Source: Ustulina deusta (Eukaryota > Ascomycota > Sordariomycetes > Xylariales > Xylariaceae). From it: a stretch of DNA of 64,000 nucleotides. The stretch's first letter is position 1. Every line of letters starts with the position of its first letter. Location of the stretch: NCBI GenBank assembly GCA_023159155.1, contig JAJNNX010000007.1, positions 434,001 to 498,000 on the forward strand. The letters run 5' to 3'. The notes under the pieces were generated by a model that searched no databases, had not been told where the DNA came from, and worked only from the letters and a program-made list of their open reading frames with translations. Shown piece after piece: positions 12,338 to 23,715 of this stretch. A program made the position numbers and the translations under genes.

Positions 12338-15300
12338 ATGTTTATCACGAAATGCCACATTAGCGAAGAGATGGCTACATCTTCTGAATCAAGGTCACGA
12401 ACCTCAATAACAACGACATCACATTCAAATAAGTCTTTCCTAGGGAAATATTTGACTAGAAGAGACATTGGTAGTATCACGAAAAACGAACGAGAAGCGC
12501 CAAAGGGGCCATTAGGTCTCACGACATTATTTGAACCCGATGGAGAGGCTGTTGCCGATCTCATCTTTGTGCATGGCCTTAATGGGGGCTCGCGAAGTAC
12601 ATGGTCGAAGACGGGTAATGGTTCATTCTGGCCACAAGATTGGCTCTCTTGCGACGATGCATTCCAAGATGTCCGCATCCATACATTTGGATATTCTTCG
12701 GGGCTCAACCGCGAATCAGTCTTGAACATCCGCGATTTCGCGACTAACCTACTGGCTTGCGTTTACCATTGCCCCGCTGTGGCATCGAGTACATCTGTGA
12801 GTGGTCTGCGAGCTATTATACAGACAACATCCTCATCAGTTACAGAGCCGGATCATATTTGTAGGCCATAGCATGGGTGGCTTGGTGATCAAGAAGGCAT
12901 GCATCCTTGCACACCAAATACCAGAGTACGGCAAATTAGCTGGCAGGATACACGCCATGTTCTTTTTGGCTACACCTCACCAGGGCGCTGGCGTTGCCCA
13001 ACTACTGAGCCGTCTCCTAGCTCTCGCAGGGCCACGACCTTTTGTTGACGACCTGATCCCTCAGTCGGGTATGTTGCAGATAATCAACGAAGAATTCCCT
13101 CGCTACTCTGATTCGCTACAGCTATTCTCTTTTTTCGAGTCTCAATCGATGTACTATGGAATAGGAAAGGGCCTTATCGTAGAGAGGCACTGCGCGGTTA
13201 TGAACTATGCGAATGAAAGACGAACTTACTTGGATGCGAATCACCGTGACGTGGCACGGTTCTCTACACCAAGAGACCCATCTTATATATTGGTCCGGAA
13301 CGCGTTGGCGACCACTATCGAAAACCAGAGAGCGTCACTAAAGCCCGAACAGAAACGCCTCGAACTTACCGAGTTGGAAGCTCTAAGCAAGTTCCTCGGC
13401 GTTTCTGATGCACCCGAAGATGATCTCCTAGCCAACGAATCACAGAAACTATCTGGTTCGTGTCAGTGGTTAGTCCAAAAGGACTCCTTTCAACAGTGGC
13501 TTAATGCGTTGACCTCGAAGTTCTTTTGGCTCCAAGGACGGCCTGGGACCGGTAAGACTATGCTTGCATCGCATGTCATCAATCACCTACGTGCATTAAC
13601 TCTTGACTGCTGCTACTTCTTTTTTACCTACGGCGATGAAGGCAAGGGCACTGTAAGCGCTCTGCTGCGCTCAATGGCATGGCAAATGGCTGTTATACAC
13701 CCCGAGGCCTTCACCACGATATTCAATATTACGAATTCGTGGACAGAGTCCCCGGTTGATAAGGTCGACCACATCCTAGTGTGGCGTCATGTCTATACTG
13801 CTGCACTTTTGAAAACTAAACTGAAAAGGCCGCAGTACTGGATTATCGACGCTCTCGACGAGTGCAGGAACAGTCCAGAGCTTATGTTCTTTCTTAGAAA
13901 AGCCCAAGAGATATGGCCGCTTTGCATTCTGGTCACATCACGGACCGGCGTCGAAATGTATCTTAGCACAACGAATCCATCGATGGAGGTTATTTCGGAG
14001 AATATACTGGAAGATAACAGAGTGGACATTGCCTCCTTTCTGGAGGCGAATCTCCAGCATCTTCCAGGTGCCACAACCACCGCGCAACAAGACATTTCTG
14101 ATCGTATTCTCCGGAACTCCAGAGGCTGTTTTCTATGGGTAAGGCTCGTTCTTGAAGAACTTCGTCAGGTTCATACGGCTGCCGAGATCGATCAAGTCCT
14201 GGACAACGACCATTCTGATATGAATGCACTCTACGCCAGGATACTTGACGAGATGTCCCGTGCCAAGTTCGGCAAGGATCTGGCGAGGGCCATCCTCACA
14301 TGGGTCACCTGCGCATTTCGGCCATTATCTGTCAGCGAGATTGGATTGGCTATTGAAGCAGATGTTCAGTTGATTGACGATGTCGAGAAATCTATCAGTG
14401 CTTGCAGCAACCTGGTCTTCGTCGACAAGGCAAAGAAAGTGCAACTCATCCACCTGACTGCAAGAGAGTTCTTGACCCAGAAAACCATCAAGTCAGAATT
14501 TGTCATTGACAAAGCAGCCGCACACAGGAGACTGGCACTTGTCTGCGTCCAGACGTTATGCGGAGGACAAGGAAACTCGAGAAAAGGCTCTAGGCGTCGT
14601 CCTTTAGCAAGCGATGTTGCCAGTAACGCCGACTCGGGGCTCTACGATTACGCCTCTACTTATCTCTTCCAACACCTTCTGCAAATCGAATCCGCCGACG
14701 ATGAAATATTCATCGAGCTGGCGAAATTCCTCGGCTCGCGCAGAGTCCTGACCTGGATTGAGCACTTGGCTAAACAGGCGGATCTACAACGGTTATATCA
14801 GGCCGGCAAAAACTGCGCCAGTTTGGTTACCCGTCGAAAACAGCAGAAGCCAGTCATAGACACCCAGAAGCAATTGCTGTTGATCGAGCGATGGGGTGTC
14901 GATTTAGTTATGCTCGTGAACAAGTTTGGCAAGCGACTCAGTCAGTCTCCGTCGTCCATTCACTATTCGATCCCTCCATTCTGTCCGTCCGAGTCCGTAT
15001 TTCGAAAGCAATTTGTCACGCCATACCATGGGCTTAATTTGCAGGGCTGTGTTTCGAAGAACTGGGATGAATGTCTTTGCACCATCTACTACCCTCGGCT
15101 CTCCAGGCCGACGGACATCACATCATCAGCGAAAAGGACAGCCGTGGCATTATTCAACCAGTTAGTATTCGTGATTAATATTATGATATGTCCCTTCTCC
15201 GTCGGGGGCGGTTGTACGCGAGGTGGGTAGATCGGGATATCATTCAAACGCTGATTGTGCCTAGTACTGTGATTATATACGACAACGCGACCTTTTTGAA

Positions 15301-17335
15301 GACTAATACTCTAGTACATCAAGAATATATATGGAGTATTTCATTTAGCGAAGATGGCAGACTCTTCGCCGCAGGAGGAGCGAAAACTGTCAGGGTGTGG
15401 GACCTCAACTCTTCGGAACAGGTAGTATCCTTCCGAGTTCCAGCCGTTTGTATGTCGATCGCCTTTATAGAAGACGATGAGACGCTTCTAGTCGCAGCCA
15501 GGAACAACTCCATCATTTACTGGGACATAACGAATAATGTGTCCCGCGGCAAACCTATCAATTGGACAGAGGATCTTCTTGAGGATGATCCCCAGCTACA
15601 TGGTCGGGTGCCGACAATTGCAGCTTTCAGCGCAGAACAGAATCTCCTTGCTATCATATACAGGGGAGAAGACATCATCCTGTGGACCCTCGATGGCGAG
15701 CAGGTCTACGACATGTATGAAAAGGATAGTGGGTCATACCGATACGAATCAACCAAAATCGCAAACGGCAGTACGACCGTTTCGGCAGTTGCCTTTGGCT
15801 CTACACTGGAAAATAATCTCCTGGTGGCAGCATACTCAGATGGAGATGTTGTGATCTTCGACACCGATTCCGGCGAGCGTCGAGGTTCCCTCGACCAAGT
15901 CAATGCGCAAACAATAGCTTGCTCTCCGGACGGGCGGACATTAGCCACTGCGGATTCGCAGGGGAACGTTGATCTGTTTGATCTCAGAACTTTAAAACAC
16001 ATTTATCGACTAGGCTACGAGAGCGACGCAGTCAGAACGAAAAAGCTAGCTTTTACGTCGGACAATCTCCGTCTTCTTAACATACGCGGCGGACAGTTTG
16101 GCGTATGGGACCCGACAGTTCTCCTTCGGCAAGGGTTCGAAGATGAACTTAGCGGCACGGTGTCACACTCCACGGTGGCGGAGAACATGGAGTACGACAA
16201 TGGAGAAGGTGGTGTTGCCATCACGGCAATGGCGTGTATAAGAGACGCGTCGGAAGTGGTATGCGGGAGAGAGGACGGAACAGTGCATATCTACAACATC
16301 TCTTCCGAACCCCGTAGCCAAGAGCTATTCACACAAACCCGGAATTGTGCCATCACCCTTCTTCAGTTTGATAACGACAGCTACATCCTCACGTGCGCTG
16401 ACACGTCAGGCAGGGTAACAAGCAGGAAATTGACGCGAGAAACGCAGGGGAGTTGGGCTCCAGGCGAAATGATATTCGATAAGAGGAGTCAATCTTCGAT
16501 CACGCAGACCATCGTCTCAGCTAAGCACGACCGTCTCCTCGTATCCACAGTGTCATCAGACGCGCTTTGGAGCTTAGCAGTTCCCGGCGCCGCCGACTAC
16601 GTCGCATGTGTAGAGGGCAGTCCCAAGCCCAGCTGGCTTGCACCACCTGGTATCGAAGCCCTTCTGGTTCGGGTTGGCAACGGCGCCGCAACATTCCACC
16701 ACTGGGAATCGCTGGCCCCAGTCCGCTCGGTGGGACTCGTTCTCCATGGAAACGTCCCCTTGAGCGTCGAGTCCATTATACCTTTCCCGCATGCCCCGTA
16801 CTTCGCCACGGTTCAAGGCCCAAGACCAGGCGAACCGTTATGGACTCGTGCGTACCACTTGTGGGATTGTCGAGACTTTTCCTCCAAAGCCGAGACGCCA
16901 CTGGGCCCGATAGGAGAAGACAGAGACAAAATGAGCCCAGTATTGGACTTCGGACGACTCGACGCTAAAGTCGAGGCCGTCATCGGAATGGCCAATGAGC
17001 GTGCGGTATTCTTGGATCCGGACAATTGGGTCTGTTCAGTCGACGTATCCCCGTCAGGGCTGACACCGAGCACCACAACCTCGAGGCCATCGTCAGATGG
17101 GAGGAAAGTCGTCCGACACTTCTTCATTCCCGACGATTGGGTGGGTTCGGTAAGCAGGGTCCTAGTGGAAGTGCGGCAGTCGGGAGAGGTCATTTTTGCC
17201 AAGCGGAAAGATCTGGCTGTCGTCCGTCGCGGGCTCGAGATCACGGGTGAAAGTGTTGTCAGTCGACGTGTCTCGACCGGCGCACGGTCTACGCCTCGAC
17301 GGCCAGGCGATGAGAGACGCGACGCCGTCACGTAG
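12338..17335 (+). CDS. NLR-type protein: esterase-like domain, NACHT, WD40
   Basis: Proposed exons are 12338-12796, 12840-15160 and 15265-17335, about 1616 residues. Residues ~75-300 form an alpha/beta-hydrolase domain: oxyanion-side HGLNGG (79-84), nucleophile elbow GHSMGG with Ser164, and a conserved His near 288. This resembles the SesB-type serine-esterase domain found at the N-terminus of fungal NLRs. NACHT follows: Walker A GRPGTGKT (386-393) and Walker B YWIIDALDEC (486-495). A helical region leads to WD-like strands from about residue 928 (for example GGAKTVRVWDL and GDVVIFDTDSG). Such STAND proteins are candidate intracellular receptors in heterokaryon incompatibility and defence; the ligand and effector activity here are inference. 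The first intron is very short (43 bp, or 49 bp if the next AG is used). The second (104 bp, GTTAGT..CCTAG with a GCTGAT branch) is the weaker call. An alternative start is the Met at residue 12. Confidence 0.85.
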
Positions 17336-19415
17336 TCCAAGCCAGGCTTGGTGGAGATCTGCGTTCCGAGAATTCAGCCAGGACTTTCTTTCCCTCCTAT
17401 TTGGGCTGGTGGAAGAGAATGGCACACGAGAGTGGACGGGCCGGTACAACTCCGCCGCCGGGGCTCTCGGGGATCGCCACAAATTAGGAAGCGGACGAAA
17501 CCATGCCCATTGGAACAAGGAGTCGTAGCAAGGCGGAAGACGACAGCGCCGCTTCGTGGAGTAAATAAATATGTGGAGGGCGGTCGGGGGAAGGCAGATA
17601 GAGCCGGTGGGACACGTCGCGCCATCACGACGAGAGGATAGACACCTCTACTGGCGAGTGCTCAATGTTGTCGCTAAATAGCCTCCCCGGGAATAACAAT
17701 GCCCTGTCTCTTTGATCCCTTTCATCACGATGGAAACTTCTGTGGGAATTCTTATACTATTACTATAAGGGATACGCGCAATCTCCAAATGAAGTGAAAG
17801 TCGACGCACAATCTGGAAGCAAGTATCTTAGGGGCGGCAAGTCGAGATTGTCATGTGACTGACTGCCCACTTTCTCGAGAACAAAGACAAAGCATTACCA
17901 GCGGAGACTACCTGTTGGAGAATTCTAGGATTCTCGCGCAATAACATGTGTTCATGACTATCCATACTCTGACCTCTTGATAGAGATATTGGAGCCATGT
18001 GGGAGTAGATAAAGCATTCGCCTATAGCGGAGAGTTAAGTACGGGAAGAAAGGATTGCTTCTGTACATACTTGTTTGGTTCTATCGCCGAGTGTAGGAGT
18101 AGTATAGATCAGAGAGATACATGGACCGAGCGTGAATATGGAAGATGGAAGGTGTCTGTCTACAAGACGCTATATACCTCATTATGTGAGGTTGGATGCG
18201 GTAGGGAGGAGCTCTGATCGGCGTTATGCAGGAACCCTACTTTCTCATCTGGATTATCTCGTGGACATTCTTACTAAAATGCTGACGCTCGTCATGCCTG
18301 TTGGCCCCTTGCCGACGATATCCCGTAGTCCGCGTATAACGGCGTAGGACTTGTCTTGACAACGGTTAGACACATATTCTTCTACTCGACCGTTTTGTCT
18401 TAAGCATATCCCTCAAGTCCACATGCAGAACTCGATGGAAGACAAGACCGGGTACTATCGATGGTGAAGCGAGGGACTTGATCCCACCGTGAGTCCAGGG
18501 GTCCAGAAGTAGGCAAAGAGATCTCATGAAGACGACTTCATCTTTATTCTAATACCCTTTTTGACCCGATACATTTATACCCACACAAATATACTGAGAC
18601 ACATTGATGTACAACGGTAATTCAGCGTTATGGTAATGCCGGTTGGCTAGTTCATTTCAATCTCTCTCAAACGCTTCACATCTTGTCGTGTTGTAGGCGA
18701 TGCAGGGATGGAACGGAGCCGTCTAAGGGATTGGTGGGACTTATTGTCACGGGTGAGGCAAGAATATGGTTATTTGCTTGTTCGGTGAATGTCTGATCCT
18801 AAATTCGGACTGCTCAAACAAATGATGAGTTGACCGATAGCCGACAGATATTGCGGGTAGACTAAGGCACGCCCAAAGGTGTCCTAGCTCAATCTTTAAC
18901 AACGAATCCAGACAGCAATGGCTTTTTCGATGCCGTCACCGGATGCGTGGGGAACCAGTTATCTGCGCTTGAGGTAGATCATTGACAATTGGTGCGGTAA
19001 ATGGTTGGTTTAAACTGGATAACGCATCGGGGCTAAAGCAGCCGAAAGCGCCCACTCCAAATCCGACACAACCCCCCGCATTCGCTCCAATCGCGAGCAC
19101 TGCTTTATAGAGTTGAGTTTGACCATTGGAACGAGATAATAAACATATCGCCGTATGAAACAAAACGAGAGAGCTATTAGACGCACCTCATTGGGAATCT
19201 TAGAGCCCAGGTGGGTGCGCAACCTGGCCCATTCGATTGTGAAGCGGCACGCCGCCACCCGAGGGTCATCGTGACCAAACCGTGGAGATATAATGGGCAA
19301 TGCCCCTCTTTTAAACCATCCATCATATTGAGAAAGCTCGCTCTTCGCTGCGATCTGTCCCTCAACATCTTCCACTCTTTTCCATTCTTGCTAGATCATT
19401 ACTTCCACCGTGAGA
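17336..19415. other. Intergenic region, NLR to arabinitol dehydrogenase
   Basis: About 2.1 kb. Short open frames directly after the NLR stop are shadows of its GC-rich 3' end. Nothing recognisable follows. The ~300 bases before 19416 presumably carry the dehydrogenase promoter. Confidence 0.6.
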
Positions 19416-20574
19416 ATGAGCCAAACCGCAACAATCGTCAAGCCCACCAAGGCGAACATTGGCATCTTCACTAATCCTAAGCACGATCTATGGATTAGTG
19501 AGGCCGAGCCGACAGTGGAAAGTGTGCAAAAAGGTGACGATCTGAAGCCCGGCGAGGTTACTATTTCTGTCAAGAGCACAGGTATCTGCGGGTATAGCCT
19601 TTGCCTCTATGATATCATCCTGTTGTGAGCTGACATGTCATAGATCTGATGTTCACTTCTGGCATGCCGGCTGTATCGGCCCAATGATCGTGGAGGGGGA
19701 TCATATTTTGGGCCACGAATCAGCAGGGCAGATTATCGCGGTGCATCCTTCCGTGACACATCTCAAGGTTGGTGACCGGGTTGCTATCGAGCCAAATGTC
19801 ATCTGCAATGCATGTGAGCCATGTTTGACTGGTCGTTACAATGGGTGCGAGAAGGTCGAATTCTTGTCCACACCACCAGTGCCAGGTCTGCTGCGGAGAT
19901 ATGTGAACCACCCAGCGATATGGTGTCACAAGATCGGCGACATGTCGTATGAGAACGGAGCCATGCTAGAGCCACTGAGCGTTGCATTGGCTGGAATGCA
20001 GAGATCCGGGATCAAGCTTGGTGATCCTGTCCTGGTCTGCGGCGCTGGACCGATAGGATTGATCACGCTCCTCTGCTGCAAGGCCGCCGGAGCCTGTCCG
20101 CTCGTGATTACGGACATTGACGAGGGCCGACTCAAGTTCGCCAAGGAGGTGTGCCCATCGGCCATTACCCATAAAGTCGAACGAATGAGCGCAGAGGACT
20201 CGGCGAAGGCGATCGTCGCGTCCTTCGGCGGTATCGAACCAGCCGTGTCGATGGAGTGCACGGGTGTAGAAAGCAGCATAGCCTCGGCCATCTGGGCTAC
20301 CAAGTTCGGGGGCAGGGTGTTTGTTATCGGTGTCGGAAAGAATGAGCTGAACTTCCCATTCATGCGATGCAGCACTCGCGAGATCGACTTGGTATTTCAA
20401 TACCGATACAGCAACACATGGCCTCGCGCTATTCGGCTCCTCGAGAATGGGATCATCGATCTCTCAAAACTGGTCACTCACCGTTTCAAACTCGAAGATG
20501 CGCTTGAGGCCTTCAAGGTGGCGGCTGATCCCAAGACAGGGGCCATCAAAGTCCAGATCCAGAGCGATGACTAG
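19416..20574 (+). CDS. ladA: L-arabinitol 4-dehydrogenase
   Basis: Oxidises L-arabinitol to L-xylulose with NAD+, the second step of fungal L-arabinose catabolism in the cytosol. Exons are 19416-19591 and 19644-20574, about 368 residues. The 52-bp phase-2 intron falls in the codon for the Gly before [10 protein letters not shown]. It is a zinc-dependent medium-chain dehydrogenase: catalytic Cys58, His near 63 and GHE at 82-84; the structural-zinc Cys cluster [15 protein letters not shown]; the nucleotide loop GAGPIGL; and an Asp pair (DIDEGRL) that fits NAD rather than [18 protein letters not shown] near the C-terminus is characteristic of LAD rather than of xylitol or sorbitol dehydrogenase. 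The protein is slightly shorter than the ~386 residues of Aspergillus LadA, with a gap after the Rossmann fold and a short tail. Start: ATG at 19416; an in-frame GTG 6 bp upstream is not favoured. Confidence 0.93.
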
Positions 20575-21261
20575 GACGTAAAAGTGTGCATAGTCGGGTG
20601 ATGGAATGTCACATCCCTTACTTGGAGTATGAGAATAGAGCAGCATAGGTTCACATGTTCGGTCAGCTACATTGGACAGGTTGGTTTCATAGATTCACTG
20701 TTCGACCATGTATAGAGTAAAGAAAGCGAGCCAGTAAGGGAATAATCATGAAATACGCATCGCATGAATGGGCAGCAGCATTATAGGAAATGTAGAGCAT
20801 GTAACAGGGCTGCTTTGCCGATCGCATAGCATGGCATAGCATACCAACATACAGCGAAGGAGGCGGATGAGTGTGAGAGTGTAGAAAAAGAGCAATGGGG
20901 GGTGGACGGTGAGTGAGAGCCGGAAGAAAGGGACGTACAGGTACCTACCAAAACGACACATCTGATTGGCCAATTCCGGGCAGGGCCTGGGGCCGTTGGA
21001 GGTCGGATCGGGTTTTTCCGCTAAAAAGATATGGGATTTTCTGGGGCAGCTTATCCAGAGCTTAGCCGACCACGTCGAGCTAGTGCAGGGCCTCGAATCG
21101 TGTGAGTGTTTTTTTATCGCGAGACGACCAGACTCCAGCATTGACGACGACGACCGGCCAACGCCTCCGACTCCCCTTCCCTCCCCCCTCCGACCGCCCT
21201 CGACCGCCCGCACGGCCAATCGATTGCTCGATCCCGCAAAATCCATTTTCCCCTCGCCACC
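20575..21261. other. Intergenic region upstream of ATP synthase subunit g
   Basis: About 0.7 kb. The left part is AT-rich dehydrogenase 3' flank. From ~20960 the sequence becomes GC-rich and then strongly pyrimidine-rich just before the ATG, like a fungal core promoter and leader. Confidence 0.55.
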
Positions 21262-22148
21262 ATGTCGTCTGCTCTTGCGCGTCCCGTGCTTCGGCAATCC
21301 GGAGCTTGGAGTCGCATCGCCGCCCGCCGATTCGAGTCCACCTCGGCGAAGGCTGCCGAGTCCGCGAAGGAGGGTGCTTCCAAGGCTGCTGCGTCTGCAT
21401 CTGAATATGCCTCCAAGGCCCAGGAGAGTGCTTCCAAGGCCGCCTCCAAGGCCGCTGCGTCTGCATCCGAGTATGCGTCCAAGGCCCAGGAGGGTCTGTC
21501 CAAGGTCTCCGCCGCCGCCGGCCCGGCCATTGCTGGTGCCGCCAAGGGGGTTGCGAGTTCGCTGAGCAAAGTTGGTGGCCGGACTGCCACGGCAGTGGCT
21601 TTCGTCGAGAGTATGTGGCGCTCTTGCGGAATTTCCCCTTCTGTCGCTCTGTCATTGTGCGGCATTGCATTTCTTGCGAGCTCTGCCGGCTGTTTGGTTG
21701 TTGGTTGTGATTGTGGAGCAGACGGCTGACCATGACACCAGAGCAAGCTCCTACCGTCGTCTACTACTCCAAGGTCGGCGCCGAGGTCGCCAAGATCGTC
21801 TTCCGTGGACAAAAGATGTCTCCGCCGTAAGTGCTGTGAAATTAGGGGACGGGCGGATTGGGAGTCTGCTTCTACTGACACGTCTCTCACAGGCCGTTGG
21901 AATCCTTCCAGACCTACTTCCAGACCTACTTCCAGAACATATGGAAGAACCCCAGCTCTCTCCTCCAGACCGCCTCTCAGACCGCTACCAAGTTTGCCCA
22001 GGAACCCGCCTCCGTCGTGAGCCGCACCCAGCTGGCCGCCGCTGGTGTTGTTGCCGCCGAGTGCTTGGGCTTCTTCACAGTTGGCGAAATGATTGGGCGC
22101 TTTAAGCTCATCGGCTACCGCGGCGAAACCCCCTCTGCCCACCACTAA
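21262..22148 (+). CDS. ATP20: Mitochondrial F1Fo ATP synthase subunit g
   Basis: Membrane subunit of the Fo sector, needed for ATP synthase dimers and crista shape. Exons are 21262-21610, 21742-21826 and 21893-22148, about 229 residues. The start CACCATGTC is a good context. The first ~30 residues are basic and Ser/Ala/Arg-rich, like a mitochondrial targeting sequence. The conserved part is the C-terminal half: VVYYSKVGAEVAKIVFRGQ, SFQTYFQNIWKNP and an Ala/Gly-rich membrane segment AAAGVVAAECLGFFTVGEM. The N-terminal region is unusually long and Ala/Ser/Lys-rich because of a 16-residue duplication (separate entry), so the protein is about twice the length of yeast Atp20. Confidence 0.9.
21379..21492 (+). 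repeat. Two 48-bp coding repeats in subunit g
   Basis: Units 21379-21426 and 21445-21492 encode the same 16 residues (SKAAASASEYASKAQE). They differ at four of 48 bases, all synonymous, and are separated by an 18-bp spacer of related Ala/Ser/Lys sequence. Confidence 0.9.
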
Positions 22149-23512
22149 AATCACCCAAATATGTCTGAAGGATCGAAGCCTGGATACCGCTTGGCATTGC
22201 ATGTGAATGGGAATTACATAGACCACAAAGGAATTGCGCCCCTCCGCCGGGGAATGGATCATTGCCATCGCCCACCGCAAGGGCTTATAGACGCATCACG
22301 CCATGAGACCAAGACTGGGACTGATGGCGGCTCCGATTTTGCCCTACTTCACTGATGTGTGGTCAGGGCTTAACTTACCTCGCATCGGTTGCTGAATGAG
22401 TGAGTGACAGGGTAAATTTACACAAGGGGTTTCCGGGATTGAGAACATGACGACCTTCCGCCTTGTACAGTTCATCCGCCTCCCGAGCGCTCTCATAGAC
22501 CGATTTATTTATCTATCTCGTTTCCTTTGTCATCCTGTACACTTACACATCATTGAATTGCATGGGTGGTTCTGTCGGTGAATAAAGTAATCCTTGACCT
22601 AGTCTCCGCGCTTCTGTATGCGGCTGTGCCACAGTGGGATCCAAACCTGACCTATCCGCGACCTAGGACTCTCGATTCCCCTCTTTTGTCTGTTTGCCCA
22701 TCAGTCAGCCTGATCTAATCCTACCAACCTTGTACAGAGCCAGTTCCAAATAACCCTCTCGAGGGGTTTGTTCCTGGATCTGTTGTGTGCTACTACTTGG
22801 GGGCCAACTGGATTGGGTGTGCAAACACGCTGTCCTGTCTCAAACGGATCGATCCGAGTGGAATACCGTTGCATGGATTCACGCCCTTGTGGCAGGACAT
22901 GACCCGCTTTTAGGGGCTACACTTTTCCTCACTCTATCTAGACAGGAGACAAAAGTTCCAACTCTCAGAAGAGTCTTTCGTCCCGGAAACTGAATTTACG
23001 ATAGAGAGAGCTAACTCTCCGGTCCTCCTGCTCTGGCCGGCCAAAAAGGCCCTCTCTCTTTTGCGTCTAGCGCGACCCAACGCATAGAAGGGAAGAGAAA
23101 GAAAGAAAAAAAAACCCCCCGTGACCTACGCTACGAATAGCCGAGAGTCGAGGCTTAAGCCTCCCCTGATTCAGATCACACGCACAGCCAGCCTATGGGC
23201 TCTACTGCCGTTATCGCAGGTTTCTCTAACGGGGTATCTAGAGAGTCCTCTAGAAAACCGCTTCCTGACCGACCCCGGACCCACCGCCTCTGCGCCTTGC
23301 ATGCGGATATCTTGTCCGTCGATATCGGTCTATTTTGCTCACGTACATGGAGGAAACCAACAAGCATAACGATGAACACGGATACGGGCGGACCGTGTCG
23401 TTCTGCTTGGTGTAGTATGGTATGGTATGGTATGTATGGGGTGCCTGCCGATGTATCCATCTGTATATTCGTGTATATTCGACATCGATCGATCAGGTAG
23501 ATGCCCAACCAA

Positions 23513-23547
23513 CATACATACATACATACATACATACATACATACAT
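23513..23547. repeat. Microsatellite (CATA)n
   Basis: Almost nine perfect CATA units in non-coding DNA; the repeat generates spurious Met/Cys/Tyr-Val frames on both strands. Confidence 0.93.
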
Positions 23548-23678
23548 GCACACAACAACATCATCACATGTCCGGCGTCTTTCCTAGAAGCTGCATCCGT
23601 ATCTGCACAGAGGTAAGCGCCATTCGCGTAGGTATTATTTTTTTTCACACCTAGGTGAGTGAGAGTTACCGCCTCGAG

Positions 23679-23683
<5 letters not shown>

Positions 23684-23715
<32 letters not shown>
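23684..23715. repeat. Microsatellite (GACA)8
   Basis: Eight perfect GACA units in non-coding DNA, about 140 bp after the CATA repeat. Confidence 0.93.

Noticed and set aside
15188..17335. Separate WD40 gene starting at 15188
   Set aside because: The first ~25 codons of that frame are unlike a propeller start, while a phase-correct intron joins the WD region to the NACHT frame, the usual fungal NLR architecture.
21114..22280. 388-codon minus-strand frame opposite ATP synthase subunit g
   Set aside because: It spans exons and introns of the sense gene and is Ala/Leu/Asp-rich from the repeated GCC/GAG codons; there is no recognisable product.
23513..23715. Regularly spaced short repeats resembling an array
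   Set aside because: These are simple CATA and GACA microsatellites without unique spacers; CRISPR is not expected in a fungal nuclear genome.
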